A stretch of 64,000 bases of DNA from Porphyra umbilicalis (lineage: Eukaryota; Rhodophyta; Bangiophyceae; Bangiales; Bangiaceae): positions 62,001-126,000 of the forward strand of contig KV918988.1 of assembly GCA_002049455.2 (NCBI GenBank), given 5' to 3'. Below, in pieces: positions 33,344 through 42,766 of this stretch; the first letter of the stretch is position 1, and each line of letters opens with the position of its first letter. Below the pieces are notes generated by a model. That model had not been told where the DNA came from, searched no databases, and saw only the letters and a program-made list of their open reading frames with translations. Position numbers and translations under genes: made by a program.

Positions 33344-34470
33344 TTACACCCTACTTTGCCCGTTTGATTGCCGCACACAAACTTGGTCCTCGTCGCGTCG
33401 CAGCAGGATTGTGGAAGCGATGCGCCACAGGACGTCGTCGTGCCCCGCCTCATCAAAACCCCCTGAAATCAGGAATTCCAGGAAGACATGACAGCTGGGT
33501 GCTGCATCAGAGTGTCCACCGTCCACGACGACATCACCCCCTAGAGTCACGAGAGACGATGTAGGACTCGGTCGACGAAGCCCCCGTACCTGCTCCTCCA
33601 GTAGGCTCACCTGGGCGGCCGCAGATGCGGCCGCCCGCCGAGCATCAGCCTCACTCCGCCTCGCTGCCGCGCATAGGCCACAATCAAACCCGAGGACCCA
33701 ATTTACGGCCGGCTTGAGAGGCACGGAGGGTTGTTGCTGTGGCCTAGGGGACTGCTGGGGTTTAGGGGGCAGGGTCGATTGACCAGTGGAGAAAATAGCG
33801 GGAGTCGGGGGGGGTAGTGAAGTAGTCGACGTGACCGGTGCCGGCGCCGCGCGGTGGGCTGCTCGCCGCATCCGCGAGTAGCAGGGATCACAGGTGCCGT
33901 TTCGGCACCTCGCCGAAGGGACAGCTGTAACGCGCCGCGCAGACGAGCCAGGTTGGCTGTCCAAGGCCGTGGTTCGCCATTCTGCCATACCCCCGGTTGG
34001 CTTAAGAAAGAGACGATTGCACACACGACACTGGTATGCATGATGGACTCCTCCAGAAAACACCAGTGACAGGTCCGCCGCCGTGGCCCTGAGTAAGGGT
34101 ACATAATTTCCATGCAGGGGGCCGGCGCAGAACAACAGAGCTAGGGAAGGGTGTGCAACGCATCAGAGTCAGGCATGGTGGTACCAGGTGGCGGCGTGAC
34201 AAAAGTGTCCTTCAGTGATACAGTGCAAAAGGTGTCGCCCGTCACCCGGTGCTCAACTCGAGGGGAAAGGAGGAGAGCGTACATCTCTCCTGCACCGGTA
34301 TCAGTCATCACGGGACCCTCCACAGGGTGACGGTTGCTGAGAGCGGACGCAACCATCAAAGCGGGATCGGTGACGCCTCTGTGCATGACGCTTTCGCCGA
34401 TGAGATGGATGAAGGATCGCGAGTTGATCCACCGCTGATTTTTGGTGGTGGTGCACCCCCCTCAGAGTGG
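33344..34470 (-). pseudogene. N-terminal part of the same transposon-like protein
   Basis: Segment 33344-34135 (minus) has a Cys cluster (YQCRVCNRLFLKP and RCRNGTCDPCYSRMRRAAHR) that suggests a zinc-binding DNA-binding domain. A Pro/Gln linker and a predicted coiled coil follow (CGLCAAARRSEADARRAAAS, then LLEEQVRGLRR). A further upstream frame to about 34470 reads NSRSFIHLIGESVMHRGVTD and ends at a stop at 34141. A GTAAGT-type donor near 33340 could join this to the main part through a short intron. Otherwise these are frameshifts. Confidence 0.45.
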
Positions 34471-34487
34471 CCGTGTCGAGCGACGCA

Positions 34488-34509
34488 GAATTGCGTCGCG
34501 ACGCAATTC
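34488..34509. repeat. Perfect 22-bp palindrome
   Basis: The half-site GAATTGCGTCG is followed directly by its reverse complement CGACGCAATTC. It could be a binding site for a dimeric protein or the centre of a transposon end. Confidence 0.9.
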
Positions 34510-35573
34510 CGTTTCGGCCACTCATGTTCCTGCACGTTGCAAATCGGCTTTCGGACGGTGCCTGTAAAGTTCCGACCCAGAAGAGCCACCTTGACTAGGC
34601 GTGGAACCGGCCCCTCATGTTTGCTCGTAGAGGCTGAATCGGCCAGCGAACATGCATGTCGTTTGAGGAGTTCTTGCAATTCTTTTCTGTCCGTTCGGTC
34701 CGTTCATTGGCCCTCCGAACACGTGAGCCCCGTGCCCAGTAGATCGCCTATGATCATTGACATCGAGACGTGTCACTGACATTCTTTTGACCAATCATCA
34801 TCGATGAAGGGTACAGCAGTGACTGGATCCAGCCCACCTGCGTTTCTTCTGGGGCACCAGATGGCACAGGAGCGCAGTCTCTGTCTTGTGGGCTGTAGAG
34901 ACCCGGCTCAAATACTGTGAAACTAGGCCGCCTGACGCAGCCAATGGGCACGTGGTCACATTCATTGAACCGGCAATCTGACAGGGTTTGGGCAGTGTTC
35001 TTGACATTGAATCATGAGAAGTCATTGGCTGCATGAAGAGCCTTCAGTCCCCTGTCTTACCATGTGCTAGTGGGTGGCTGTGGCTTTCGCCGGTCATGCC
35101 AGGAGCAATTGCCCTTGGGACGCTATCGGTCCCCTGAAGCCAGGTCAGAGACGATCTGATGGACATTTTGACATCGGTCCACATCGGCAAACGTTTGCAC
35201 TCGCAAACGTGCATGCTCCATTTCTCAGGCTGTGTCTTGACGGCGCGAGCACGTGCACGTGATTGGGTCCGAATATGGATATAAGTCCGTCGAGCACGCG
35301 TGATTCGACAACCGCTGTCTTGACGGCCCACCAAAACTGTCGTGATTAGATTGTTTGAAACGCGGCATCTGGAGTGGGCAGATCGCATCTCACAGCGATC
35401 GCAAGGAAGTTTCGGACACAGCGCGCCTGCTACGTTGCCGCAACCACGCAAGCGGGCCCCGCCGATGAGGATTCGCCTCATCGTAGTCACGTGGCCGCAC
35501 GACATGATCCGAAGAGAGCTCTCGTCTAATTATTCGTGTCAGATGCAGGGCCGCCCAACAGGCTATTTCCTTT

Positions 35574-35632
35574 CCGAGCACGTTCACGTGTGCGAGAGTT
35601 TTCAAAATTCTCCCACACGTGAATGTGCTCGG
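35574..35632. repeat. Near-perfect 59-bp hairpin
   Basis: CCGAGCACGTTCACGTGTG then CGAGAGTTTT is followed, after a single C, by AAAATTCTCCCACACGTGAA then TGTGCTCGG. Only a few positions mismatch. There is almost no loop, so it would extrude as a cruciform. Confidence 0.9.
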
Positions 35633-35795
35633 CCCGGATCGGCCCGGATCGGCCCGTTTCGGACGGTAAGTCCGTTCGTGCGCGGGTCACCCGATCACTC
35701 CAATAACGTCCAAACTGGTTGACGTGATTGGGGCGTGATTGGAACGTCGCGTTCCCATTGGCTAGCACGCACTTGTGCACGCCGTGCACGCGTCG

Positions 35796-35930
35796 TTATT
35801 GTGCTTCTCACAAAAACTGGATCCGCAACATCCGCTTCAGCATCATGAACCGCCCCCTGAGCCAATGAAACAGTGATTTTGCAACGGAAGCTGATGCACC
35901 GAGGTCCAGTTTTTGTGAGAATCACAATAA
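35796..35930. mobile_element. 135-bp fold-back with 26-bp terminal inverted repeats
   Basis: The left end TTATTGTGCTTCTCACAAAA then ACTGG is mirrored at the right end as CCAGTTTTTGTGAGAATCAC then AATAA, with one mismatch. A weaker inner pairing (CGCTTCAGCATCA against TGATGC) extends it. Size and structure fit a tiny MITE. Confidence 0.75.
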
Positions 35931-36065
35931 GACAGACCCTCAGCAAAGCATCATATTCCGACTCGAAATAGAAAAACGATAGCCGCACAGCTATTCTTGG
36001 TCAGCGGAAGCCAGAATCAAGTAGGTAGTTTGATTTCCATGGCCCGAACAAAAAAAGGGCTTCTT

Positions 36066-36167
36066 CGTCTAAAAAGTGGTGTTACGTCGGACTTCAGGTG
36101 CTTAATGGGACACGTTGTGCAACGTGGCTGGAATATGGGGATAGCATCTCATTGTTAACAATGCTCT
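36066..36167 (+). repeat. Dispersed repeat, copy B (partner at 137-236)
   Basis: This is the inverted partner of 137-236, sharing TGCTTAATGGGACACGTTGT and GATAGCATCTCATTGTTA. It is followed within 300 bases by another dispersed repeat, so this region looks like a repeat cluster. Confidence 0.7.
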
Positions 36168-36448
36168 TATGGAACACAAAATACTGCTCTTGTACAGACG
36201 TAGAATGCATGCAGCACGCAGTGCGTTTTGAACCAACCTAAGGACCATCACATCGTGTCCACGCATCTCCTGCCGAGGTCGCAAGCTGAAAGACCACTCA
36301 CCACCTTACCTGACAGCCCATAGATTACCCGGCTCGCGCATCTACGGCCTATGAGCCCCCTAAGTGTAGGTGTACCGCCATTGCACGCTGATGCCTTCTA
36401 GCTATAGATGGCCATCAACTGCCCATGCGGGTGAGTACATAGCTTTAT

Positions 36449-36690
36449 TACTAACCTCCAAAAAATGGCGATTGCAGAGAGAAGGCAGGCAGAGCTGACG
36501 ACACAGGATAGAAATGAAGTCGGATTGGCTGTTCGACAAGCTACGATCGTACTATTGGCTGAGGGTTGCCGCCAGTAATCTTGCAAGCCAATCAACGTGT
36601 CTTGCGGGGGTCACGCAGAGCCATTGCAACGCACAATGAGATTTCCTGAGATATTTGGGCCGCTTGCTTGGGCCTGAAGAGGGCATCGTC
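36449..36690 (+). mobile_element. Short dispersed repeat (partner inside the Harbinger relic)
   Basis: It matches the reverse complement of 21460-21688 over its length, with small indels, for example CTTGCTTGGGCCTGAAGAGG and GAAGTCGGATTGGCTGTTCG. No coding content. Confidence 0.75.
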
Positions 36691-36940
36691 GGGAAAGTGG
36701 GGCGCATACTAGACGTGTATTGCTGCTTGCCCAATTCCGTCCTGGTGGACTGAGACTGGGACTGACTGCCAATAAGGGCCTGCAATTGGCTTAGAAGCGC
36801 TCTCAGACGCGACTGGAGCCAATAAAACGTGCGGGTTCGTGACGAGGGCCTTGCACAGACGAGAAGTCACTGTTTTCCTACCCTGCAAACGGATCATCTC
36901 CGCTCCGAGTCCAGATCGTGCCGTGATCCGGAGAATTCTC

Positions 36941-38785
36941 ACTGTTTGCCCTAGAGATATGCAAAACTACTGAGATGCCGATGTGCGATTCCCATGCGTA
37001 TGAGCACATCGGTGCTGTGAGAAGGACAGAGTCGGTCCCAGGGGGTCACCTGATTGGTGGAACACAGTCAGTCCCAGTCTCAGTCCCAGTCCCCCAGGAA
37101 AAAAATGGGCAACCAGCAATACTGAGACGCGTACTAGGCTAAATTTCATGTACTGCAGGCCCGATTGCCTTCTACTCTCTTAAAGACGCTTGTATGGCAG
37201 ATCCCTAAAAAATGGGCCCTCCTCGTTTTCCCGACGCGGCGGGGGAAAACGTGCTGTCAGCAAACGTGCGGGACGCTCGGCCAATGACATTCGCGCATCA
37301 GTGGACCGATGAGAACGGTGGCAACATCTCACGTGGTCATCCTTGGACAGTTTCGTGCAAGGGCAAACAAATGAGGTCGAGAGGCCACTTCGGGGGAGCG
37401 GCCCGCAGCCGTCCGTTTGAGAATGTCACTCGAAGGCCCCTGCATCCCAGGGCTGTCAGGCCAGCTCCAGAGACCGCGCAGCTGGTGCCCGTTTCGCGTA
37501 GCAGCTCAGGACGAGGCTGACGTTGGTCGGCCCCTCGACGCATTTTGCTGAGTGACTGTTTGCCCTAGAGATATGCAAAACTACTGAGATGCCGATGTGC
37601 GATTCCCATGCGTATGAGCACATCGGTGCTGTGAGAAGGACAGAGTCGGTCCCAGGGGGTCACCTGATTGGTGGAACACAGTCAGTCCCAGTCTCAGTCC
37701 CAGTCCCCCAGGAAAAAAATGGGCAACCAGCAATACTGAGACGCGTACTAGGCTAAATTTCATGTACTGCAGGCCCGATTGCCTTCTACTCTCTTAAAGA
37801 CGCTTGTATGGCAGATCCCTAAAAAATGGGCCCTCCTCGTTTTCCCGACGCGGCGGGGGAAAACGTGCTGTCAGCAAACGTGCGGGACGCTCGGCCAATG
37901 CCATTCGCGCATCAGTGGACCGATGAGAACGGTGGCAACATCTCACGTGGTCATCCTTGGACAGTTTCGTGCAAGGGCAAACAAATGAGGTCGAGAGGCC
38001 ACTTCGGGGGAGCGGCCCGCAGCCGTCCGTTTGAGAATGTCACTCGAAGGCCCCTGCATCCCAGGGCTGTCAGGCCAGCTCCAGAGACCGCGCAGCTGGT
38101 GCCCGTTTCGCGTAGCAGCTCAGGACGAGGCTGACGTTGGTCGGCCCCTCGACGCATTTTGCTGAGTGACTGTTTGCCCTAGAGATATGCAAAACTACTG
38201 AGATGCCGATGTGCGATTCCCATGCGTATGAGCACATCGGTGCTGTGAGAAGGACAGAGTCGGTCCCAGGGGGTCACCTGATTGGTGGAACACAGTCAGT
38301 CCCAGTCTCAGTCCCAGTCCCCCAGGAAAAAAATGGGCAACCAGCAATACTGAGACGCGTACTAGGCTAAATTTCATGTACTGCAGGCCCGATTGCCTTC
38401 TACTCTCTTAAAGACGCTTGTATGGCAGATCCCTAAAAAATGGGCCCTCCTCGTTTTCCCGACGCGGCGGGGGAAAACGTGCTGTCAGCAAACGTGCGGG
38501 ACGCTCGGCCAATGACATTCGCGCATCAGTGGACCGATGAGAACGGTGGCAACATCTCACGTGGTCATCCTTGGACAGTTTCGTGCAAGGGCAAACAAAT
38601 GAGGTCGCGAGGCCACTTCGGGGGAGCGGCCCGCAGCCGTCCGTTTGAGAATGTCACTCGAAGGCCCCTGCATCCCAGGGCTGTCAGGCCAGCTCCAGAG
38701 ACCGCGCAGCTGGTGCCCGTTTCGCGTAGCAGCTCAGGACGAGGCTGACGTTGGTCGGCCCCTCGACGCACTTTGCTGAGTGACT
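36941..38785. repeat. Three tandem copies of a 614-bp unit
   Basis: Units are 36941-37554, 37555-38168 and 38169-38782. They are nearly identical; I see only a handful of substitutions, such as TGACATT/TGCCATT and GTCGAGAGG/GTCGCGAGG. Each contains GTCAGTCCCAGTCTCAGTCC, a short internal repeat, and GATCCCTAAAAAATGGGCCC, part of a stretch also found inverted at 60228-60256. Short frames on both strands (102 codons plus, 60 codons minus) recur in each unit without a recognisable product. Confidence 0.95.
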
Positions 38786-39114
38786 CCTCTTTTTGCAGGT
38801 CGGTACGACTTGCCCCAATCCCATGTACCGGATCTTACAGGTTACACGTCGCGGGGGACACTTGCTCTTTGTGGCCATCGCCGCGTCGTCGTGCCCCGTC
38901 TCGTTAGTCCCTCCACGCCGTGGCCCCCCACCGCCCATCTGGACCACCCGTACGAAGGTGCACCTGGCGTTGGTTTGCAGGCGATGACGGTCATCGCCGT
39001 ATCCCCATCGGCCCACCTTTTCAGCCGTCATCGCAGATGACGCCCTAACCTGGGGCTGGCGTCAGCATTTCTGGTATGCTCAGGGGCTGAAACAGACGGC
39101 CGTTGGGCCTGTCC

Positions 39115-39400
39115 TTACTCGCCTGTACTGCCCTCCCTCGCCCTCCCCTCGTCCCCGTCATCAACGGGACGGCGTCACTCGCCTGCGCTTCCCCCCACTT
39201 CCCTCCCCCGCCATCCCGGCGTGCCCGCCGGCAACGGGGCTGCCGCACTCGCCTACACTTCCCTCCCCCGCCCTCCTCTCGTGCCCGTCGGCAAGGGGAC
39301 TGCCTCACTCGCCTGTACGGGCTGCCGCACTCGCCTGCACTTCCCTCCCCTGCCCTCCCCTCGTCCCAGTCGGCAAGGTGACGGCCTCACTCGCCGGTTG
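39115..39400. repeat. Minisatellite of about 57-63 bp
   Basis: Units contain CACTTCCCTCCCCCGCCCTC then CTCTCGTGCCCGTCGGCAA and GCCTCACTCGCCTG-type sequence. There are about five variable copies. The long frames on both strands are by-products. Confidence 0.8.
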
Positions 39401-39599
39401 CGTCTCATCCCGCCCTCCCATCCAGCGGTGGACGCGGCGGCATCGTCTGTTTGTGGGGACGGTGGACGCGGCGGCTCTGGCGGGCGAGACCTTCGGCTGG
39501 GCACCACCGCGTCGTGCCTGTCGGTCGCCATCGGCTGTGGCTGACGAGCACAAGACACACCCCCGTCGTGCCTCTCGGCGGACGCCGGCCGGCCGGCGT

Positions 39600-39955
39600 C
39601 GGCGACGACCGGGCACGCCCGCGTCGTGCCCCTCGGTCGACCACCGCGTCGTCCACCGCGTCGTCCCCGTCGGTCACCATCGGCTGAGGCCGACGGGGAC
39701 GGCCGCGTCGTGCCCCTCGGTCGACCACCGCGTCGTCCCCGTCGGTCGCCATCGGCTGAGGCCGACGGGGACGGCCGCGTCGTGCCCCTCGGTCGACCAC
39801 CACGTCGTCCCCGTCGGTTGCCATCAGCTGTGGCTGACGAGCACACAAACCCGCGTCGTGCCCCTCGGTGGAAGCCGGCCTGCGTCTACGACGACCGGGC
39901 ACGCCCGCGTCGTGCCCCTCGGTCGACCACCACGTCGTCCCCGTCGGCCTACATT
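39600..39955. repeat. Minisatellite of about 69 bp
   Basis: The unit reads CGTCGTGCCCCTCGGTCGAC, then CACCGCGTCGTCCCCGTCGG, then CCATCGGCTGAGGCCGACGG. It recurs about five times with one shortened copy. The array starts within 120 bases of a related GCGTCGTGCC word. Confidence 0.8.
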
Positions 39956-40244
39956 GACAGGAGCCGGCGATCGTGTCACACGACCGCGTCGTGCAAGTCG
40001 CCTCGCTCCGTCTTTTGAGTCCGTGACGTACTGTCGCGCATTCTTCAAAGAGGTCGGTTGCGCGAGGGAAGTCGTCGGGGACCGTGTTTCGTGAGAGAGG
40101 CCAGGCGTCGGTTGCTGCTCCTGTCCCCTTGGTCGCTCAAGGGCCTCGCCCGTTGACGCTGCGGCTTGTGGGGGGAGTCGGCTCAGCGAAGAGGCGCTCA
40201 ACGTCCACCCGCGCGTTCTCGTCACTCTCGGCGGCTGTGGCCGC

Positions 40245-41294
40245 TTGCAGCGGCGCGCCATGTACAGCATCGAGGTGCGCTTTGTCGCACTGTCTATGCT
40301 ACACAACAACGTTCCTCGTGCAACGATCTACAAGAACATTGGAGTCCGCAAGTCGACGCTGAAGCGCTGGGCCGCCTACTATCGGGATCACGGCTCGCCA
40401 TGGCGCAACCCCGTCTACCGCAACTTACATGCTAGCAGTTGCTGGTTTGACGACCGACTGATGTCGGCGTTGGTGATGCTCGTTCGCGAGAACCCCTGGG
40501 CGCTGCTTCGGGAGCACGCGGCCACGCTCAAGGCCATGCGGGACCATCCCAGCGGGGAGTTTGTGGGTCTTCGATGTTCTCAGAGCACCGTCGACCTGCA
40601 CATGCGACGACTCGGCTTTACCCGCAAGGTCGTGCTTCGACTCTTTCGCGAGTCGTTGGAGCCTGTTCGCAGGGCGCACGCCGTTGCGCGACGGCGCATC
40701 CCGCGTCGGTGCATCGTCTCCGTCGACGAGACGCACACGGATGGTGGAGATGTTTTTCGGCGGTATGGCCGCGCACTTGCACACGAGCGCACCCGTGAGC
40801 GTGGTCGGGATCCGAGAACGGTCCCCCGTACGAGCACAACCATGGCGGTGTCGGCGGACGGCCGCATTCTCGGCTTCCAGTCCGTCATAGTGCGCGACGG
40901 TGGGCTGAAGGCGGCCGACTGGCGTCTCTTCCTGCAGCTGCTTATCCCGAAGCTGGGCGTGTACGTTCCCGGTCATCCATGGCACCTGCAGGCGTCCAAC
41001 TGCGTTGTCATGTTTGACAATGCCCCCATCCACACCGTGGGTGGCGACACGTTTCTTGCGAACAATGGTGTGCCGTTCTTGCGGTTGCCGGAGTACAGCC
41101 CCGACTTGCAGCCCATTGAAGGTGTCTTCAATGATCTCAAGGTCATTATTCGAAATCTCGTGTACGTTCAACCTGATCTTTTGGACAATCCACACCTTTT
41201 GCAAGCCCGTGCGGCGAGTTTTATCACTCGACGTCAGGTAATTGGACAATTCGACCGAGTGGACAAGGTCATTGATGCGGTGCTGTCCCAATAA
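40245..41294 (+). CDS. Tc1/mariner-superfamily transposase, full-length ORF
   Basis: The frame is 349 codons. The N-terminus has a helix-turn-helix (VPRATIYKNIGVRKSTLKRW). The DDE catalytic residues are visible: first Asp in CIVSVDETHTDG (about residue 160), second in CVVMFDNAPIH (about residue 258), and Glu in EYSPDLQPIEGVFNDLK, 33 residues after the second Asp. Size and motif order match IS630/Tc1/mariner transposases, which cut and paste at TA. No stop or frameshift interrupts the frame, so it may be a recent or active copy. An internal Met at 40260 is an alternative start. Flanking terminal inverted repeats were not found, so the element's ends are undefined. Confidence 0.93.
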   Translation: MQRRAMYSIEVRFVALSMLHNNVPRATIYKNIGVRKSTLKRWAAYYRDHGSPWRNPVYRNLHASSCWFDDRLMSALVMLVRENPWALLREHAATLKAMRDHPSGEFVGLRCSQSTVDLHMRRLGFTRKVVLRLFRESLEPVRRAHAVARRRIPRRCIVSVDETHTDGGDVFRRYGRALAHERTRERGRDPRTVPRTSTTMAVSADGRILGFQSVIVRDGGLKAADWRLFLQLLIPKLGVYVPGHPWHLQASNCVVMFDNAPIHTVGGDTFLANNGVPFLRLPEYSPDLQPIEGVFNDLKVIIRNLVYVQPDLLDNPHLLQARAASFITRRQVIGQFDRVDKVIDAVLSQ

Positions 41295-42685
41295 AGATAT
41301 TGTTGAACCAATCGATCGTCGACGGAAAACGGTTTGAATCAGCGGAAAGTCCTCTCCACTGCAGAGCGCCTTGCGCTGCGAGGCACGGTCGAGGCACGCG
41401 ACCAGCACGCTTTCGGTGCTGTCTCTCTCAACGACGCAGTGAGACGGGTTGGGGGCATGGATGATCATCGTTTCCATCCGTGTTTAATTATGTTTCGAGC
41501 GATCGGACGGAGCTGTGGCCATGGAGTATGATCGTCCGCCATCCGTTTTTGATTCCAATCGATCGATCAGAGACGTGCCCGTCGAAAAGAACTGCAGAGC
41601 CGCCTGGAGTGCAACTCTCAGCTCGCTCCCGCGTCCGCCCGGGCCCGTCGTGTTTCTGCGTGCCTCTGCCGTCACGCTCTGGGGCGATGGCGCCGGCGCC
41701 ATTTGCTACTTAGCTGTCTGATGCGCGAGGCAGTTTCGACATGATGGCCACTGTTCCCGTGGGATGTGATGACGGGCTGGGGGCCCTGCATCAAAGAAGT
41801 CAACAGCCAATCAGGGCCAAAACGCAGCGGTGACAGACTGTTGAAGCTGCGCGTGGAACGCGCGCGAGCACACATCAGGCTTCAGGATATGGTCGACAGC
41901 TTTGTCTCATACGGGTCGGACACTCTGACAACCCCGTGACCGTTCTCGACGGTAGAAAGGTAGAACTGGGCACAGGGGCGAGTCGTCATGTCCCGGCGCT
42001 GACCACAGGAGGTGGAATGCACCTTTGTTGGCATGCGGGGAACGCACCTGGAAGCGCACGCGCGCATCTGGGTGCACAAACATGCGGCCAAGTCAATCAA
42101 GTCGATGCGTCCCAACTTCTTTTTGATGACGTGGTGGAATTCCGGTGGAAAAAGTAGTCCGAAGCGACCTAAGGCGTTGGGAAGGCCTCTGTTCGTCACA
42201 GGATGGACACGCAGGGGTCCGAACCTGGCGCATTCGGTTCTTACGATCGTGCAGCGTCTCGAAACGAAGAAAATTTGAAGAAAGTGGCCCAGCTCACGCG
42301 AGTCGAGCGATGCCTCTCGCGTCGCCGATCCGCCGCCAGACGTTGTGATGGCTGTCGGTCGCACTGCCGTCGTCGATCCGTCATCGTCCCCATCACCGTC
42401 TCCGGCCGCCGTTATCGTCTCGACCACTCTTGTTCCCCTCGCATGGCCTCGATACCGTCGGTCCAGTCGCAGTCGCTGCCATAGCTCTTCTCTAGGTCAC
42501 TGCTGTTTCCGTCGCGGCCATCCAGCGGCGTCGTCTCAACGATGCTTGATGGGTGCGAAGTGCTGCGGTACGTTATAGTTATGGGGGTCCTTGCATCAGC
42601 CGTGTGTTGCGTTGTTGTGACAAATAAGATAGAACGGCGGCACTCGGGCGCGAACTGACGGGGAGCGAGATCTGCAGCGCTACAC
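41295..42685. other. 3' flank of the transposase and unassigned DNA
   Basis: CAATCGATCG occurs in the same orientation near 41312 and 41564, within AT-richer DNA. A minus-strand frame at 41882-42427 is listed separately. Nothing else is supported. Confidence 0.4.
41882..42427 (-). CDS. Hypothetical 181-residue ORF
   Basis: It begins with an acidic run (AAGDGDGDDDG). It then has FGLLFPPEFHHVIKKKLGRI and LIDLAACLCTQMRACASRCV, which read like ordinary protein. The plus strand is also open for 88 codons across the same bases. No family was recognised, so this may be a fragment of a transposon gene. Confidence 0.2.
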   Translation of the reverse strand: MVETITAAGDGDGDDDGSTTAVRPTAITTSGGGSATREASLDSRELGHFLQIFFVSRRCTIVRTECARFGPLRVHPVTNRGLPNALGRFGLLFPPEFHHVIKKKLGRIDLIDLAACLCTQMRACASRCVPRMPTKVHSTSCGQRRDMTTRPCAQFYLSTVENGHGVVRVSDPYETKLSTIS

Positions 42686-42766
42686 GACATTGGGGGAGCG
42701 ACACATGCGAGCTACACATGCGCCTGTACTCTTCGGTACAGGCGCATGTGTCGCTCCCCCAATGTC
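42686..42766. repeat. 81-base hairpin with a 13-nt internal duplication
   Basis: The left arm GACATTGGGGGAGCGACACA then TGCG pairs with the right arm CGCATGTGTCGCTCCCCCAA then TGTC without mismatch. The left side carries an extra AGCTACACATGCG that partly repeats its neighbour. The inner CCTGTAC/GTACAGG closes on a TCTTCG loop. A transcript would fold into a long stable stem. Confidence 0.9.

Larger units (their letters stand above)
34471..36065. other. Repeat-rich non-coding region with several palindromes
   Basis: No gene is supported. The stretch contains palindromes at 34488-34509, 35574-35632 and 35796-35930, and the 26-bp word at 35202-35227. GGCCCGGATC is repeated directly at 35631-35660. 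The composition is AT-richer than the gene islands. Confidence 0.5.
38786..40244. other. Region upstream of the Tc1/mariner gene, with minisatellites
   Basis: Most of this stretch is tandem repeat (39115-39400 and 39600-39955). The part before 39045 and after 39960 looks unique. The transposon's left inverted repeat should lie here, but I could not identify it. Confidence 0.5.

Noticed and set aside
36941..38785. CRISPR-like array
   Set aside because: The repeats are contiguous 614-bp units without spacers, and the genome is eukaryotic. None of the other arrays has a repeat-spacer layout.
42190..42250. A tRNA-like T-arm (GGGTCCGAACC)
   Set aside because: Neither strand gives pairing arms or an anticodon loop around it. 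No complete tRNA was seen anywhere in the window.
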